From assembly GCF_002944315.1 (NCBI RefSeq), contig NZ_CP024311.1, forward strand, positions 3,200,501 to 3,264,500: 64,000 nt of DNA, in the 5' to 3' direction. The notes beneath the pieces are model-generated. The model searched no databases. It was given only the letters and a program-made list of their open reading frames with translations, and was not told where the DNA came from. Origin of the DNA: Rhizobium sp. NXC24. GTDB lineage: Bacteria; Pseudomonadota; Alphaproteobacteria; Rhizobiales; Rhizobiaceae. The translations under genes were made by a program, and so were the position numbers. Positions 54,711-63,690 of this stretch are shown piece after piece (the first letter of the stretch is position 1; each line of letters opens with the position of its first letter).

Positions 54711-55952
54711 TTACTGCGACCTGCGAAATTTGTTCGCGGCGTCGATCGCAGCCTTCTGCTGATAATCCTCGATGCCCTGGTAAAAATCCTCGAGCTCCGG
54801 ATCTTTCAGGCCGGCGCGACGCGAGATGACATACCAGGTAGCCGCAGCGACCGGGTCCTGCTTCGTGCCGAGCGCGTTAATATAGAGATGCGCCAGCTTG
54901 TTTTGCGCAACGACATTGCCGCGATAGGCGGCGACCTTCATCCAGTTGAAACCGTTCTCCAAATCCTGCTTGCCGCCGATCCCGTTGATCAGCCAAATGC
55001 CCATGTCGAGCTGGGCGGTGTCGAAGCCCGCATTGGCGGCGCGCGACAGCCATTCACGGGCCTGCTCCTTCTTCTCCTGCGGCAGGTCGGGCAGATTGAG
55101 ATAGAGCTGAGAGACGGCATATTGCGCATCGGCAATGCCCTGCTGCGCCGCCTTTTCATAATATGGGAGAGCCATCTGCAGGCCCTTGATGCCTGGATTG
55201 TCCGCCGTCAGGCTCTGCCCCCAGTTGAATTCGGCGGATGCCTGGCCGGCATCGGCCGCCTTCTTCATCCATTCGTCCGCCTTCTTCTCGTCGCGCGGCA
55301 CGTCGCGCCCCTCCATCAGGAGCAACGCGTATTTGAACATCGACGTCGCATCGCCGCCCTCGGCTGCCTTGCCATACCAGAAGGCAGCATCCTTGGTGTC
55401 GCGCTTGACGCCCAGGCCCTGCGACATCAGTTCGGCAAGCAGGGTCTGCGCCGCGGGATCACCGAGCTGTGCCCGCGGCAAGGCTTTCTGGAACGCGGTC
55501 AGGTAATAGCCGCGCTGGAAGGCGCCATAGGCTTCGTCGACCTTGCCGGTAAAGGGCTTTTCCGGTGGCAGGTCGGGCAGCTTCGCGCCCATGCGATCAA
55601 AAACGCCGACACCCTGGGAAGGCTTGATGGCATCGTCGGCTTTCGGCTCGGCACCGGGCCCGACCTTCTCCGTCTTGAAAGTGCCGACGGTGGCATTCAA
55701 TGGCCGCGTCACCACGCTATCATTTTGTGCCGGCGCGCTATCGTCCGGCGCCGCAGTCTCATCCGACTGAGCGGCATCGTCGGATTGGCCGCTATCGGTG
55801 GGCCGGCTGCCCTTTTCCGGCTGTGTCGTAATGCCCGGCAGCGACGTATCGCTGTTGTTCGATTGGGCCACCGCCAGCGGCGGCAATGCCGTCAGCCCAA
55901 CGGCGAGCGCAGCAACAAAGAAACGGTGACGGAATCGAGGCGTGAGCGACAT
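54711..55952 (-). CDS. Secreted or periplasmic Sel1-repeat (SLR) protein
   Basis: A 413-residue protein. A signal peptide (FFVAALAVGLTALPPLAVAQ) is followed by a low-complexity acidic region rich in D, S, Q and A (about 30-110). Then come six or seven Sel1-like repeats from about residue 135, such as LGVKRDTKDAAFWYGKAAEG and MKKAADAGQASAEFNWGQSL. Such solenoids mediate protein contacts. It lies 9 bp after the thiE-like gene and converges on the MCP-like gene. Function unknown. Confidence 0.85.
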   Translation of the reverse strand: MSLTPRFRHRFFVAALAVGLTALPPLAVAQSNNSDTSLPGITTQPEKGSRPTDSGQSDDAAQSDETAAPDDSAPAQNDSVVTRPLNATVGTFKTEKVGPGAEPKADDAIKPSQGVGVFDRMGAKLPDLPPEKPFTGKVDEAYGAFQRGYYLTAFQKALPRAQLGDPAAQTLLAELMSQGLGVKRDTKDAAFWYGKAAEGGDATSMFKYALLLMEGRDVPRDEKKADEWMKKAADAGQASAEFNWGQSLTADNPGIKGLQMALPYYEKAAQQGIADAQYAVSQLYLNLPDLPQEKKEQAREWLSRAANAGFDTAQLDMGIWLINGIGGKQDLENGFNWMKVAAYRGNVVAQNKLAHLYINALGTKQDPVAAATWYVISRRAGLKDPELEDFYQGIEDYQQKAAIDAANKFRRSQ

Positions 55953-55961
55953 GGATTGCTA

Positions 55962-56615
55962 TCAATCTTCAAACCGTGGCGCTTTTTCGTCGAGAAGCGC
56001 ATTCACTTCCGCAATGATGGACGGCGCCGCCGAAGGGTCGGCAAAAACGGCCGTGCGCAGCGCCACGAATTCGGCGCCCGACAAAGCCACCTCCAGCGCC
56101 GATTTTGGATCGGTGCCACCCATGACGATGCAGGGAATCTCGATCATCGAGGCCCACCATTCGCCGAGTGCGACGTTTTTCGGATGCGCCTCCGGCTTGA
56201 TGTCGCCGTCGAGCTTGCCGAAGAAGATATAGTCGGGACGCAGTTCGCCGATCTCCAGCGCATTGTGCCTGTCCGTGGCGCTGCCACCGCCGACGATCAG
56301 CTTCGGCACGAATTTCTCGACCGCCTCGGTGAATTCGGCAAGATTGCCGGTAATGTGCAGCCCGTCGGCCTTGGCGCGGCCCGCGACACGGCTATCTCCG
56401 GCAATCAACGCCGCAGCACCCGCCGCCTGCACCATCGGCACCAGCTTTTCCGCATGCTTCTGAAAGGTGCTGTCGTCGAGCCCATATTGCGGAATGATGA
56501 CCGACGCCACATCCCCGCCTCGCAACGCGTCAGCCACCGCCTTCGCCTGCTCCTCTATATCGGCGATATCGGGAACGATGAGAACAAGGCGGCAGCGATC
56601 TTCGGGCACGGTCAT
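55962..56615 (-). CDS. Thiamine-phosphate synthase (ThiE/TenI) family protein
   Basis: A 217-residue TIM-barrel protein starting at ATG 56615 (GGAAG at good spacing; a start at 56639 is less likely). DGLHITGNLAEFTEAVEKFV, VGGGSATDRHNALEIGELRP, and PDYIFFGKLDG resemble ThiE. The pyrophosphate-binding SVFxTxTK pattern is not well kept (here FFGKLDGDIKPEAHPK), so the reaction may differ. No other thiamine genes or thi-box are seen nearby. It is cotranscribed with the Sel1 gene. Confidence 0.75.
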   Translation of the reverse strand: MTVPEDRCRLVLIVPDIADIEEQAKAVADALRGGDVASVIIPQYGLDDSTFQKHAEKLVPMVQAAGAAALIAGDSRVAGRAKADGLHITGNLAEFTEAVEKFVPKLIVGGGSATDRHNALEIGELRPDYIFFGKLDGDIKPEAHPKNVALGEWWASMIEIPCIVMGGTDPKSALEVALSGAEFVALRTAVFADPSAAPSIIAEVNALLDEKAPRFED

Positions 56616-56814
56616 GCAAGCTTCCATATTTGCGTTCATTTATCAGGGATGGCGCACCCATTCGATGCTTGTGAGTAAATCCGTTAGAACTTGCTGACAA
56701 GGGGAAACAGACGCTGATCTGCGCATTGCCCGCCCGACAACTGAAGACTCAAGTTGATATTTGCCGCAGTACCAAAATAAAGCTAGGGGACTGATCGCCG
56801 ACTGGTTGGGATTC

Positions 56815-57351
56815 ATGATAAATCATATGAAACTAGTGCGCATAATATTCGCATTAATATTGAGCTTAGCGCTTTGCGCGGTTCGCACGGTCGCCCTGGC
56901 CGATCCAGATGAAGCCTTCATAGCCTATCAGAAGTCGGATTATGCCACCGCCTTCAAGCTTTATCATGAAAGAGCGCTGAAAGGGGACGTGGCGGCTCAA
57001 GGCATGGTCGGCACTCTCTACGCTTACGGACGAGGCGTTAAGCAGGACGACACTCAGGCAGCCTTCTGGTTTCAAAAGCTAGCCGAACAGGGCATTGCTA
57101 AGGGACAATTCGCATTGGGAGAGATGTATCTCGCAGGCCGCGGCGTACATCAGGATTATTCCAAGGCGGCCGAATTATTTCGCAAAGCCGCGGAACAGGG
57201 CGAACCTTTCTCCGCATTTTGGCTGAGTATGCTGTACGAACAGGGCCAAGGAGTCCCCAAGGACCCACAGCAGGCGGCCTACTGGAAGAAGAAATCCGAC
57301 GAGAACATGCCCGACTTTTCCAATCTTTTGCTTCCGCAACAGCAAAAGTAG
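56815..57351 (+). CDS. Exported Sel1-repeat protein
   Basis: A 178-residue protein from ATG 56815 (ATG 56827 also possible). A signal peptide (VRIIFALILSLALCAVRTVALA) is followed by three to four Sel1 repeats (AQGMVGTLYAYGRGVKQDDT; GQFALGEMYLAGRGVHQDYS; WLSMLYEQGQGVPKDPQQAA). It is smaller than, and not close in sequence to, the Sel1 protein at 54711. Function unknown. Confidence 0.82.
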   Translation: MINHMKLVRIIFALILSLALCAVRTVALADPDEAFIAYQKSDYATAFKLYHERALKGDVAAQGMVGTLYAYGRGVKQDDTQAAFWFQKLAEQGIAKGQFALGEMYLAGRGVHQDYSKAAELFRKAAEQGEPFSAFWLSMLYEQGQGVPKDPQQAAYWKKKSDENMPDFSNLLLPQQQK

Positions 57352-57426
57352 GGCGCGACCAACATGATTCATCATGCGGCGCACAATTGACTTGCCGCTC
57401 TTTGGCGTTTGACGTAGCTTCTCGCC

Positions 57427-57687
57427 ATGTCGATCATGGACCCCTTCGCAGCCATCGCGGATCCGAACCGGCGCCACCTGCTGGAGGAGCTCCGCCGCGC
57501 ACCGAAAACGGTCAACGAACTGGCGCAGGGCCTGCCGATCAGCCGCCCTGCCGTATCGCAGCATCTCAAGGCGTTGCTCGACAGCAATCTCGTTTCCGTC
57601 ACCACCGAAGGCACGAAACGCATCTACGCGGTCAACAGCCGCGGTTTCGATAAGCTCAATTTGTGGCTGGATCAGTTCTGGGCCTGA
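57427..57687 (+). CDS. ArsR family transcriptional regulator
   Basis: An 86-residue winged-helix regulator: IADPNRRHLLEELRRAPKTV, the recognition helix in ISRPAVSQHLKALLDSNLVS and the wing TTEGTKRIYAVNS. There are no metal-binding cysteines, so a non-metal ligand is likely, as in the SRPBCC-linked members. No such partner gene follows. Short compared with most members but complete. Confidence 0.82.
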   Translation: MSIMDPFAAIADPNRRHLLEELRRAPKTVNELAQGLPISRPAVSQHLKALLDSNLVSVTTEGTKRIYAVNSRGFDKLNLWLDQFWA

Positions 57688-57896
57688 GACTGGCTCTCTT
57701 GCGCGCGCTCTGCAGCAATTTCCCGATCTTTGTCAGGAAAGTTGCGCCAACTCCCACTCCTCACGTTTTGAAGTTGGCGCATCCATATCGACTGGAGTAG
57801 TCACCGTCTATTACAAAGGAATTGTTTCAGGGCCTCTTGGCCCGCCTGTCTTCCTTGCCACGATCGGCGGCTTTCTGTCCTCAGGAAGACGTTGTG

Positions 57897-58070
57897 TCAG
57901 TGAACTGACGATCGCAGACGTTGGATTTCGTCTTTGAGGCGCAGCTTTCTGCGCTTGATGTCGGCTATTTCGGTATCATTGATAGAGGGAGATGTCAGTG
58001 CAGAATGTAGCTCCTCCTCGAGAGCGACATGTTTCTTTTCGAGCGATTCAAGATGAGCTTGAACAGTCAT
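57897..58070 (-). CDS. DUF465 (YdcH) family protein
   Basis: A 57-residue protein starting at ATG 58070: MTVQAHLESLEKKHVALEEE, then a short loop and IADIKRRKLRLKDEIQRLRS. The paired coiled coils and the KRRKLRLKDEI segment match YdcH. GGAAGG lies just upstream of the start. The 209-bp stretch 57688-57896 before it shows no gene. It is divergent from a second DUF465 gene. Function unknown. Confidence 0.75.
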   Translation of the reverse strand: MTVQAHLESLEKKHVALEEELHSALTSPSINDTEIADIKRRKLRLKDEIQRLRSSVH

Positions 58071-58299
58071 ATGACCCTTCCTTCCTCTTACGAACCTTGG
58101 CCATCCATCGCCAAAGCTCTAGGTGTCAACCCTACTACTGTGCCATAATATTGGACCCTTGTCGAAGGCCAAAACGTGGCTTATGAGCGGCAAATTCGTG
58201 ATGAAGGATAACTTCCCGTTACCGTCATTTGGTGATAGGAGCTTGCGGAATTCACGAAGCGGAACGAGCACGAGTCCGCAGGGCATTGGGGAAATAGGA

Positions 58300-58503
58300 A
58301 TGGCCGATCAGGAACAGGCGGAAATCAGGCTGATCGTGGCGCGGTTGCGTCAGGAACATGAGGATTACGACGCCGCAATCGACGCCATGATCCAGACGGG
58401 CTGCGACGCGCTCCGCATCCAGCGCATGAAAAAGAAGAAGCTCGTCATCAAGGACAAGCTCACCAAGCTGGAAGACCAGATCATTCCCGACATTATCGCC
58501 TGA
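58300..58503 (+). CDS. DUF465 (YdcH) family protein
   Basis: A 67-residue protein starting at ATG 58300 (GGAA upstream): ADQEQAEIRLIVARLRQEHE, then CDALRIQRMKKKKLVIKDKL and EDQIIPDIIA. The helix-loop-helix with the K-rich segment followed by KL..LEDQI is the DUF465 signature. Frames starting upstream to 58123 are not supported. It lies 15 bp before purE, and is probably cotranscribed with purEK. Confidence 0.82.
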   Translation: MADQEQAEIRLIVARLRQEHEDYDAAIDAMIQTGCDALRIQRMKKKKLVIKDKLTKLEDQIIPDIIA

Positions 58504-58518
58504 GGAGCAGACGCGACG

Positions 58519-59016
58519 ATGATGACAGAAAGACCGCCCGTCGCCATCATCATGGGTAGCCAGTCCGACTGGGAAACCATGAAGAACGCCGCTGACACGT
58601 TGGAAGCGCTGGAAATCACCTATGACGCGCGCATCATCTCCGCACATCGCACGCCGGACCGGCTGGTGAGCTTCGCCAAGGGCGCACGCGACGAGGGCTT
58701 TAAAGTCATCATCGCGGGTGCCGGTGGCGCCGCCCATCTTCCGGGCATGGCCGCCTCGATGACGCCGCTGCCGGTCTTTGGTGTACCGGTGCAGTCCCGC
58801 GCCTTGTCCGGCCAGGACAGTCTTCTTTCCATCGTGCAGATGCCTGCAGGCATTCCCGTCGGCACATTGGCGATCGGCAAGGCCGGCGCGATCAATGCCG
58901 CCCTTCTCGCCGCCGCCGTCCTGGCGCTTGGCGACGAGGATATCGCCGAGCGGCTGGACGAATGGCGCGCCCGGCAGAGCGCTGCCGTTGCTGAGTATCC
59001 GATGGACGACCTATGA
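58519..59016 (+). CDS. purE: N5-carboxyaminoimidazole ribonucleotide mutase
   Basis: A 165-residue class I Pur[21 protein letters not shown] at the N-terminus, [40 protein letters not shown] and [20 protein letters not shown], covering the full active site. It converts N5-CAIR to CAIR in purine synthesis. Either ATG 58519 or ATG 58522 may be used. The stop overlaps the purK start by four bases. Confidence 0.96.
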   Translation: MMTERPPVAIIMGSQSDWETMKNAADTLEALEITYDARIISAHRTPDRLVSFAKGARDEGFKVIIAGAGGAAHLPGMAASMTPLPVFGVPVQSRALSGQDSLLSIVQMPAGIPVGTLAIGKAGAINAALLAAAVLALGDEDIAERLDEWRARQSAAVAEYPMDDL

Positions 59017-60071
59017 CCGAGAAAACGATCGGCATCATCGGCGGCGGCCAGCTCGGCCGCATGCTGGCCATGGCGGCGGCTCGTTTGAACTTCCGCACGA
59101 TCATCCTGGAGCCGCAAGCCGATTGCCCGGCCGTGCAGGTGGCGGACGACCAGATCGTGGCCGCCTATGACGATCCCATTGCGCTTGCCGAACTGGCGAA
59201 GCGCTGCGACGTCGTCACCTATGAATTCGAAAACGTGCCGGTCGCCGCCGCCGAAAGGCTTGCCAAGGATATTGCCGTCTACCCGCCGCCGAAGGCGCTG
59301 GAGATGGCGCAGGACAGGCTGACCGAAAAGCGCTTCATCAACGATTGCGGCATTCCGACCGCCCGCTTCCATGCCGTCGACAGCCAGGCCGATCTCGAAA
59401 CGGCGCTTGCCGACTTCGGCGGCCAGGGCGTGCTCAAGACTCGCCGTCTCGGCTACGACGGAAAGGGGCAGCGCGTCTATCGCTCGTCCGCCGACAGCGC
59501 CGAAGGCGGCTATGCCGCGCTCGGTAGCGTGCCGCTGATTCTCGAAAGCTTCGTGGCGTTCGAGCGGGAGATTTCCATCATTGCCGCCCGCGGCCTGGAC
59601 GGCAGCGTCGCCTGCTACGATCCGGCGGAAAATATCCATCGCAACGGCATTCTCCACACCTCCACCCTTCCCGCCAGCATCTCCGCGGAGACGGCGGGGG
59701 CGGCACGCGTGGCGGCGGAGAAGATTTTGACCGCGCTCGGCTATGTCGGCGTCATCGGCATCGAGTTCTTCGCGCTTGCCGACGGTAGCTTGATTGCCAA
59801 CGAAATGGCCCCGCGCGTGCACAATTCCGGCCACTGGACGGAAGCTGCCTGCGTCGTCTCGCAATTCGAGCAGCATATCCGCGCCGTCGCCGGCCTGCCC
59901 CTCGGCAATCCGGCGCGTCATTCCGACTGCGTGATGCAGAATCTGATCGGCGACGATATCCTTTCGGTTCCCGATTGGCTGAGCCAGGATGACGTGCTGG
60001 TGCATCTCTACGGCAAGACGGAGTCGCGTCCCGGCCGCAAGATGGGCCACGTCACGCAGCTTCGCCGCTAA
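59013..60071 (+). CDS. purK: N5-carboxyaminoimidazole ribonucleotide synthase
   Basis: A 352-residue ATP-grasp enzyme. [20 protein letters not shown] and [20 protein letters not shown] are diagnostic, with [16 protein letters not shown] (ATP-grasp loop) and [20 protein letters not shown] at the C-terminal active site. It makes N5-CAIR from AIR, bicarbonate and ATP, feeding PurE. ATGA overlap with purE shows translational coupling. Terminator after it. Confidence 0.96.
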   Translation: MTEKTIGIIGGGQLGRMLAMAAARLNFRTIILEPQADCPAVQVADDQIVAAYDDPIALAELAKRCDVVTYEFENVPVAAAERLAKDIAVYPPPKALEMAQDRLTEKRFINDCGIPTARFHAVDSQADLETALADFGGQGVLKTRRLGYDGKGQRVYRSSADSAEGGYAALGSVPLILESFVAFEREISIIAARGLDGSVACYDPAENIHRNGILHTSTLPASISAETAGAARVAAEKILTALGYVGVIGIEFFALADGSLIANEMAPRVHNSGHWTEAACVVSQFEQHIRAVAGLPLGNPARHSDCVMQNLIGDDILSVPDWLSQDDVLVHLYGKTESRPGRKMGHVTQLRR

Positions 60072-60140
60072 CAGCCCTGGGAAAAAACCCCTGACATGGT
60101 TGACAGGGCCCAGGCGACAGGGTATTTGCTGCCCACCCTA

Positions 60141-60165
60141 AAGAGCGCGCCCCGAGCGCGCTTTT
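60141..60165 (+). terminator. Intrinsic terminator after purK
   Basis: AGCGCGC (60144-60150) and GCGCGCT (60156-60162) form a 7-bp GC stem with a 5-base loop and a TTTT tail. Confidence 0.85.
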
Positions 60166-60224
60166 GATTGTTAAAGATACCGGGCGAATGTGACATTCCC
60201 CCTCAAACATCGCGGATCAGAAAA

Positions 60225-60350
60225 ATGAAGATCAAGAATTCGCTCAAGTCGCTCAAGGCGCGTCACCGTGACAACCGTCTGGTCCGCCGCAAGGGCCGCA
60301 TTTACATCATCAACAAGCTGAACCCGCGCTACAAGGCTCGTCAGGGCTGA
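60225..60350 (+). CDS. rpmJ: 50S ribosomal protein L36 (type B-like)
   Basis: A 41-residue, very basic protein [20 protein letters not shown], then [20 protein letters not shown]. This is the C-, zinc-free L36 form usual in rhizobia, here with no cysteines. AT-rich leader; GGATCAG upstream. It is monocistronic. A 9-bp GC hairpin lies 10 bp downstream. Confidence 0.95.
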   Translation: MKIKNSLKSLKARHRDNRLVRRKGRIYIINKLNPRYKARQG

Positions 60351-60360
60351 TTGTGCGTGG

Positions 60361-60381
60361 CGCCTGGCCCTGGGCCAGGCG
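60361..60381 (+). terminator. Hairpin after rpmJ
   Basis: CGCCTGGCC and GGCCAGGCG form a perfect 9-bp stem with a 3-base loop. There is no T run directly after it, so termination strength is uncertain. Confidence 0.55.
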
Positions 60382-60448
60382 GACCGTTCGCGGTCGCTTG
60401 AGATGATCACATCAAAATTATTTTGATCTTCGACATTGGCGGGCTACT

Positions 60449-61078
60449 ATGCCCGCCATGCGCATTTTTGCTTTGTCATATCTGGCCTTGCCGATTCTCC
60501 TCGCTCTGACCGCCGCCGCACCGCATGTCGCTATGGCGGATGATTCTAATATCGTTGAGAAAAAAGATCCGAACGCCGCGTCCGGCAGCCTGTCGTCGAA
60601 GCAGCAGATCGATAATCTCTTCACGGCGTTGAAGCGCCAGCGCAATCCCGACCAGGCGAGCCTCATCGCCGACCAGATTCGCATGGAATGGAGCGATTCC
60701 GGCAGCGCCACCATCAATCTCCTGATGCAGTGGGCCGATAAGGCCATCCAGGAAAAGCGCAATGCCGCTGCCATGGATTTCCTTGACCAGGTGATCTCGC
60801 TGAAGCCGGACTATGTCGAGGGCTGGAATCGCCGCGCGACGCTGAATTACGCCATCGGCGACTATCGCAAATCAATGGAAGACATCAATCAGGTGCTGCG
60901 GATAGAGCCGCGCCACTTCGGCGCGCTTGCCGGCATGGCCGCGATCCTAAGCGAAACCGGCAATGACGAGCTGACGTTGAAGGCCTGGGAGCGCTTCCTT
61001 GAGATCTATCCAGCGAATCGCGCCGCCCAGGACCAGTTTAATACCCTCTCTGAAAAAATCGCCGGCAGCCGCACCTAG
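60449..61078 (+). CDS. Exported TPR protein
   Basis: A 209-residue protein with a signal peptide (SYLALPILLALTAAAPHVAMA). It has two to three tetratricopeptide units in the C-terminal half (AAMDFLDQVISLKPDYVEGW; NYAIGDYRKSMEDINQVLRI; LSETGNDELTLKAWERFLEI). ATG 60449 or 60458 could be the start. Periplasmic TPR proteins like this commonly act as assembly or scaffold factors. Function unknown. Confidence 0.8.
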   Translation: MPAMRIFALSYLALPILLALTAAAPHVAMADDSNIVEKKDPNAASGSLSSKQQIDNLFTALKRQRNPDQASLIADQIRMEWSDSGSATINLLMQWADKAIQEKRNAAAMDFLDQVISLKPDYVEGWNRRATLNYAIGDYRKSMEDINQVLRIEPRHFGALAGMAAILSETGNDELTLKAWERFLEIYPANRAAQDQFNTLSEKIAGSRT

Positions 61079-61215
61079 AGCATCTGTCTGCTTGCTGGTG
61101 ATTCCACCTGTAAGCGGCATGGTCTGGGGTTTTACAACAACGGGCAGGCCTACGGCGGACGAGAGGTCATGAACGTCGGATAGGCTGGTGGTCCAATTCT
61201 CTACTTCATACTGCA

Positions 61216-62265
61216 ATGATCGATGTTCTATTTTGTGCTCTTGTCCTGCTTCTTGCCGCCGCAGCCGGTTTCTCGGCGTATAAGACACGCGCGATCGAGC
61301 AGGCCTATCCCAATATCGGCGAGCTGACCGATATCGGCGAATTCCGCATGAACGCCCTGCACTTGCCGCGCCCGGCCACGGCCGATCTGCCACCGCTGGT
61401 CTTCATCCATGGCGCCAGCGGCAATCTGCGCGACCAATTCGAGGCCTTTGCCGGCCCGCTCGCGGGTCGGGCGGAAATGCTCTTCGTTGATCGGCCCGGC
61501 CATGGCTATTCCGAGCGCGGCGGCCCGGAAAATGCCCTGCCCTCCGGCCAGGCCGACGCGATCGCCAGATTGATGGAGAAACGCGGCATCGAAAACGCCA
61601 TCATCGTCGGCCATTCCTTCGGCGGCGCCATCGCCGCCGCCTTCGGCATGCGCCATCCCGACAAGACGGCTGGCCTGCTCTTCCTAGCACCGGCGACCCA
61701 CCCGTGGCCGGGCGGAATCGACTGGTATTATACGCTTGCCGCCTTTCCCGTCTTCGGCTGGCTCTTTGCCCATCTGCTGGTGATCCCGCTCGGCCTGCAC
61801 CGTGTCGAAAGCGGTACGCTCGGCGTCTTCCGCCCCAATCAGCGGCCTGCCGATTACATAGCGAAGACCGCGCCGGAGCTGGTGTTGCGGCCAAGGGCCT
61901 TTCGCAACAACGCAGCCGACGTTGCCAATCTCCTCGCCTATGTTTCCGCCCAAGCACCACGCTACCGCGAGATCACGGCGCCGACCGTCATCATCACCGG
62001 CGATAGTGACGATATCGTCATGGAAGAGCTGCATTCGCGAGGCCTTGCGCGCGACATTGCGGGCGCCGAGCTCATCACCATCCGCCATCTCGGCCACAAG
62101 CCGGACTATCTCGCGACCGACGTGGCCATCGCCGCGATGGAGCACCTCGCCGGCCAGTCACGCGATCTCCAGGCTTTCGCTCAGGAGGCGGAAGCCCGCC
62201 TCGCCCGCCTGAAGACCGTGCTGCCGAGCGAAGCCGCCGCCGCTCAGGCGGTCACGAGTTCGTAG
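61216..62265 (+). CDS. Alpha/beta hydrolase with N-terminal membrane anchor
   Basis: A 349-residue alpha/beta-hydrolase. A hydrophobic N-terminus (VLFCALVLLLAAAAGFSAY) probably anchors it in the membrane. The oxyanion HG motif is in FIHGASGNLRD, the nucleophile Ser is in IVGHSFGGAIAAAFG (about residue 132), the acid Asp is in ITGDSDDIVM and the His is in IRHLGHKPDYL. Complete catalytic triad. The C-terminus overlaps the tail of the convergent LysR gene by 22 bp. Substrate unknown. The gap 61079-61215 holds no gene. Confidence 0.88.
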   Translation: MIDVLFCALVLLLAAAAGFSAYKTRAIEQAYPNIGELTDIGEFRMNALHLPRPATADLPPLVFIHGASGNLRDQFEAFAGPLAGRAEMLFVDRPGHGYSERGGPENALPSGQADAIARLMEKRGIENAIIVGHSFGGAIAAAFGMRHPDKTAGLLFLAPATHPWPGGIDWYYTLAAFPVFGWLFAHLLVIPLGLHRVESGTLGVFRPNQRPADYIAKTAPELVLRPRAFRNNAADVANLLAYVSAQAPRYREITAPTVIITGDSDDIVMEELHSRGLARDIAGAELITIRHLGHKPDYLATDVAIAAMEHLAGQSRDLQAFAQEAEARLARLKTVLPSEAAAAQAVTSS

Positions 62266-63185
62266 TCCGGCGCATCGACAAACACCCGCCCCTGTGGCGT
62301 CGCGTCCACCGTTTGCCGCACGGCTTGCAGCATGATCGACGCCAGCCGCTCCGTCGCCGGGTTCGCTTCCGCTTCGGCGCGATGCAGGACCAGATCGAGC
62401 TTCGGCAGCGGCGGGAGACCGGCTTCGCCTGGCGCCATAAGCCGCACTTTGTCCGGCAAACCCAACGGCGTACGCACCGTCAGGCCCAACCCAGCGGCCG
62501 TTGCAGCCCAGAGCCCGCCAAGGCTGGGGCTGACGAAGGAAATGCGCCAGCCGATGCCTGCATGGTCCAGCACCTTGGTCGCGATCGACCGCAGCAGGCA
62601 GGGAGCTTCCAATGACGCGAGCGGCAGCGGTTCGCCGCTATCGGCACGCCAATGGGTGGCACCATGCGCCGGCCCGACCCAGCACATCGGAACCTCCGCG
62701 ATCCGATCGGTATGGGCAGTGCGAAACCCGTCGCTCCAGGCAAGGGCCAGATCGAGCTTGCCGGAGGTCACGCGCTCGACCAGCTCGGCATTGCGCACCA
62801 CACGCGCCTCGATCCGCACCTTCGGATGCGCGCGCGCAAAGCGGCCGAGCACCTCCGGCAAGAGTGTCTCGCCGAAGTCCTCCTGCAGGCCGAGCCGCAC
62901 CCATCCCTCCAGATCCGCGCCTTGAAGCGCAGTCGCCGCCTCGTCGTTGAGATCCAGCAACCGCCGCGCATAGGCGAGCATGGTTTCGCCGGCTTCCGTC
63001 AGCGCCAGCCCGCGCCCAGCCTTGCGGAAGATCGGCGTGCCCGCCTGTTCCTCCAGTTTCTTGAGCTGCGCGCTGATCGCAGACGTCGAACGCCCGAGCC
63101 GATCCGCCGCCTTGGCGAAGCTGCCAAGTTCCATGCCTGTCACGAAGCTGCGCAGAACGTCGAGATCGAAGATAACTTTCCGCAT
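62244..63185 (-). CDS. LysR family transcriptional regulator
   Basis: A 313-residue LysR regulator from ATG 63185. The HTH reads LRSFVTGMELGSFAKAADRL and GRSTSAISAQLKKLEEQAGT; the effector-binding domain follows from about residue 90. It is divergent from the tautomerase and cupin genes, which it presumably regulates; this arrangement (LysR facing a tautomerase and cupin) is common in proteobacteria. The last 22 bp overlap the hydrolase gene. The effector is unknown. Confidence 0.9.
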   Translation of the reverse strand: MRKVIFDLDVLRSFVTGMELGSFAKAADRLGRSTSAISAQLKKLEEQAGTPIFRKAGRGLALTEAGETMLAYARRLLDLNDEAATALQGADLEGWVRLGLQEDFGETLLPEVLGRFARAHPKVRIEARVVRNAELVERVTSGKLDLALAWSDGFRTAHTDRIAEVPMCWVGPAHGATHWRADSGEPLPLASLEAPCLLRSIATKVLDHAGIGWRISFVSPSLGGLWAATAAGLGLTVRTPLGLPDKVRLMAPGEAGLPPLPKLDLVLHRAEAEANPATERLASIMLQAVRQTVDATPQGRVFVDAPDYELVTA

Positions 63186-63295
63186 GATCAACTATTCACA
63201 TTTTTGGGACTATCGATCCAATATTATCTGATTTTCCGAATGATTATCCCGTGGCATTGTGGCCCCGTCAAGTGGACAGATGACAGGAGCTTCCC

Positions 63296-63685
63296 ATGCC
63301 GTTCACCCGCATTTCCCTTCTCCGCGGCAAGTCGCCGGAATATCTGCAGACGCTCTCGGATAATTTCCACCGCGCCATGGTCGAAACGTTCGATGTGCCG
63401 CCCACGGATCGCTTTCAGGAAATCCATCAGTTGGAGCCGAACGAGCTGATCTTCGACCGCACCTATCTCGGCGGCCCGCGCTCGGACAATTACGTTTTCT
63501 TCCAGATCACCATCGGCAAACCGCGCTCGACCGAAGTCAAGAAGGCCTTCTATCGCCGCCTCGTCACCCTGCTTGCGGATGCGCCGGGCATTCGGCCCGA
63601 AGATATCATGATCAACATCATCACGACGACGCGCGAGGACTGGTCCTTCGCAGACGGCATCGCGCAGATGATCGAACAGGCCTGA
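63296..63685 (+). CDS. Tautomerase family protein
   Basis: A 129-residue member of the tautomerase superfamily: MPFTRISLLRGKSPEYLQTL, with Pro directly after the start Met, which is the catalytic Pro2 in this family. It continues with FRSTEVKKAFYRRL-like helix 2 sequence and PEDIMINIITTTREDWSFAD. GGAG lies about 7 bases before ATG. The physiological substrate is unknown. It lies 5 bp before the cupin gene, and is divergent from LysR. Confidence 0.88.
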   Translation: MPFTRISLLRGKSPEYLQTLSDNFHRAMVETFDVPPTDRFQEIHQLEPNELIFDRTYLGGPRSDNYVFFQITIGKPRSTEVKKAFYRRLVTLLADAPGIRPEDIMINIITTTREDWSFADGIAQMIEQA

Positions 63686-63690
63686 CGACG

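Noticed and set aside
54888..56678. A 596-codon rightward frame across the Sel1 and thiE-like genes
   Set aside because: It spans two well-supported leftward genes and has Arg/Gly-rich composition typical of antisense frames.
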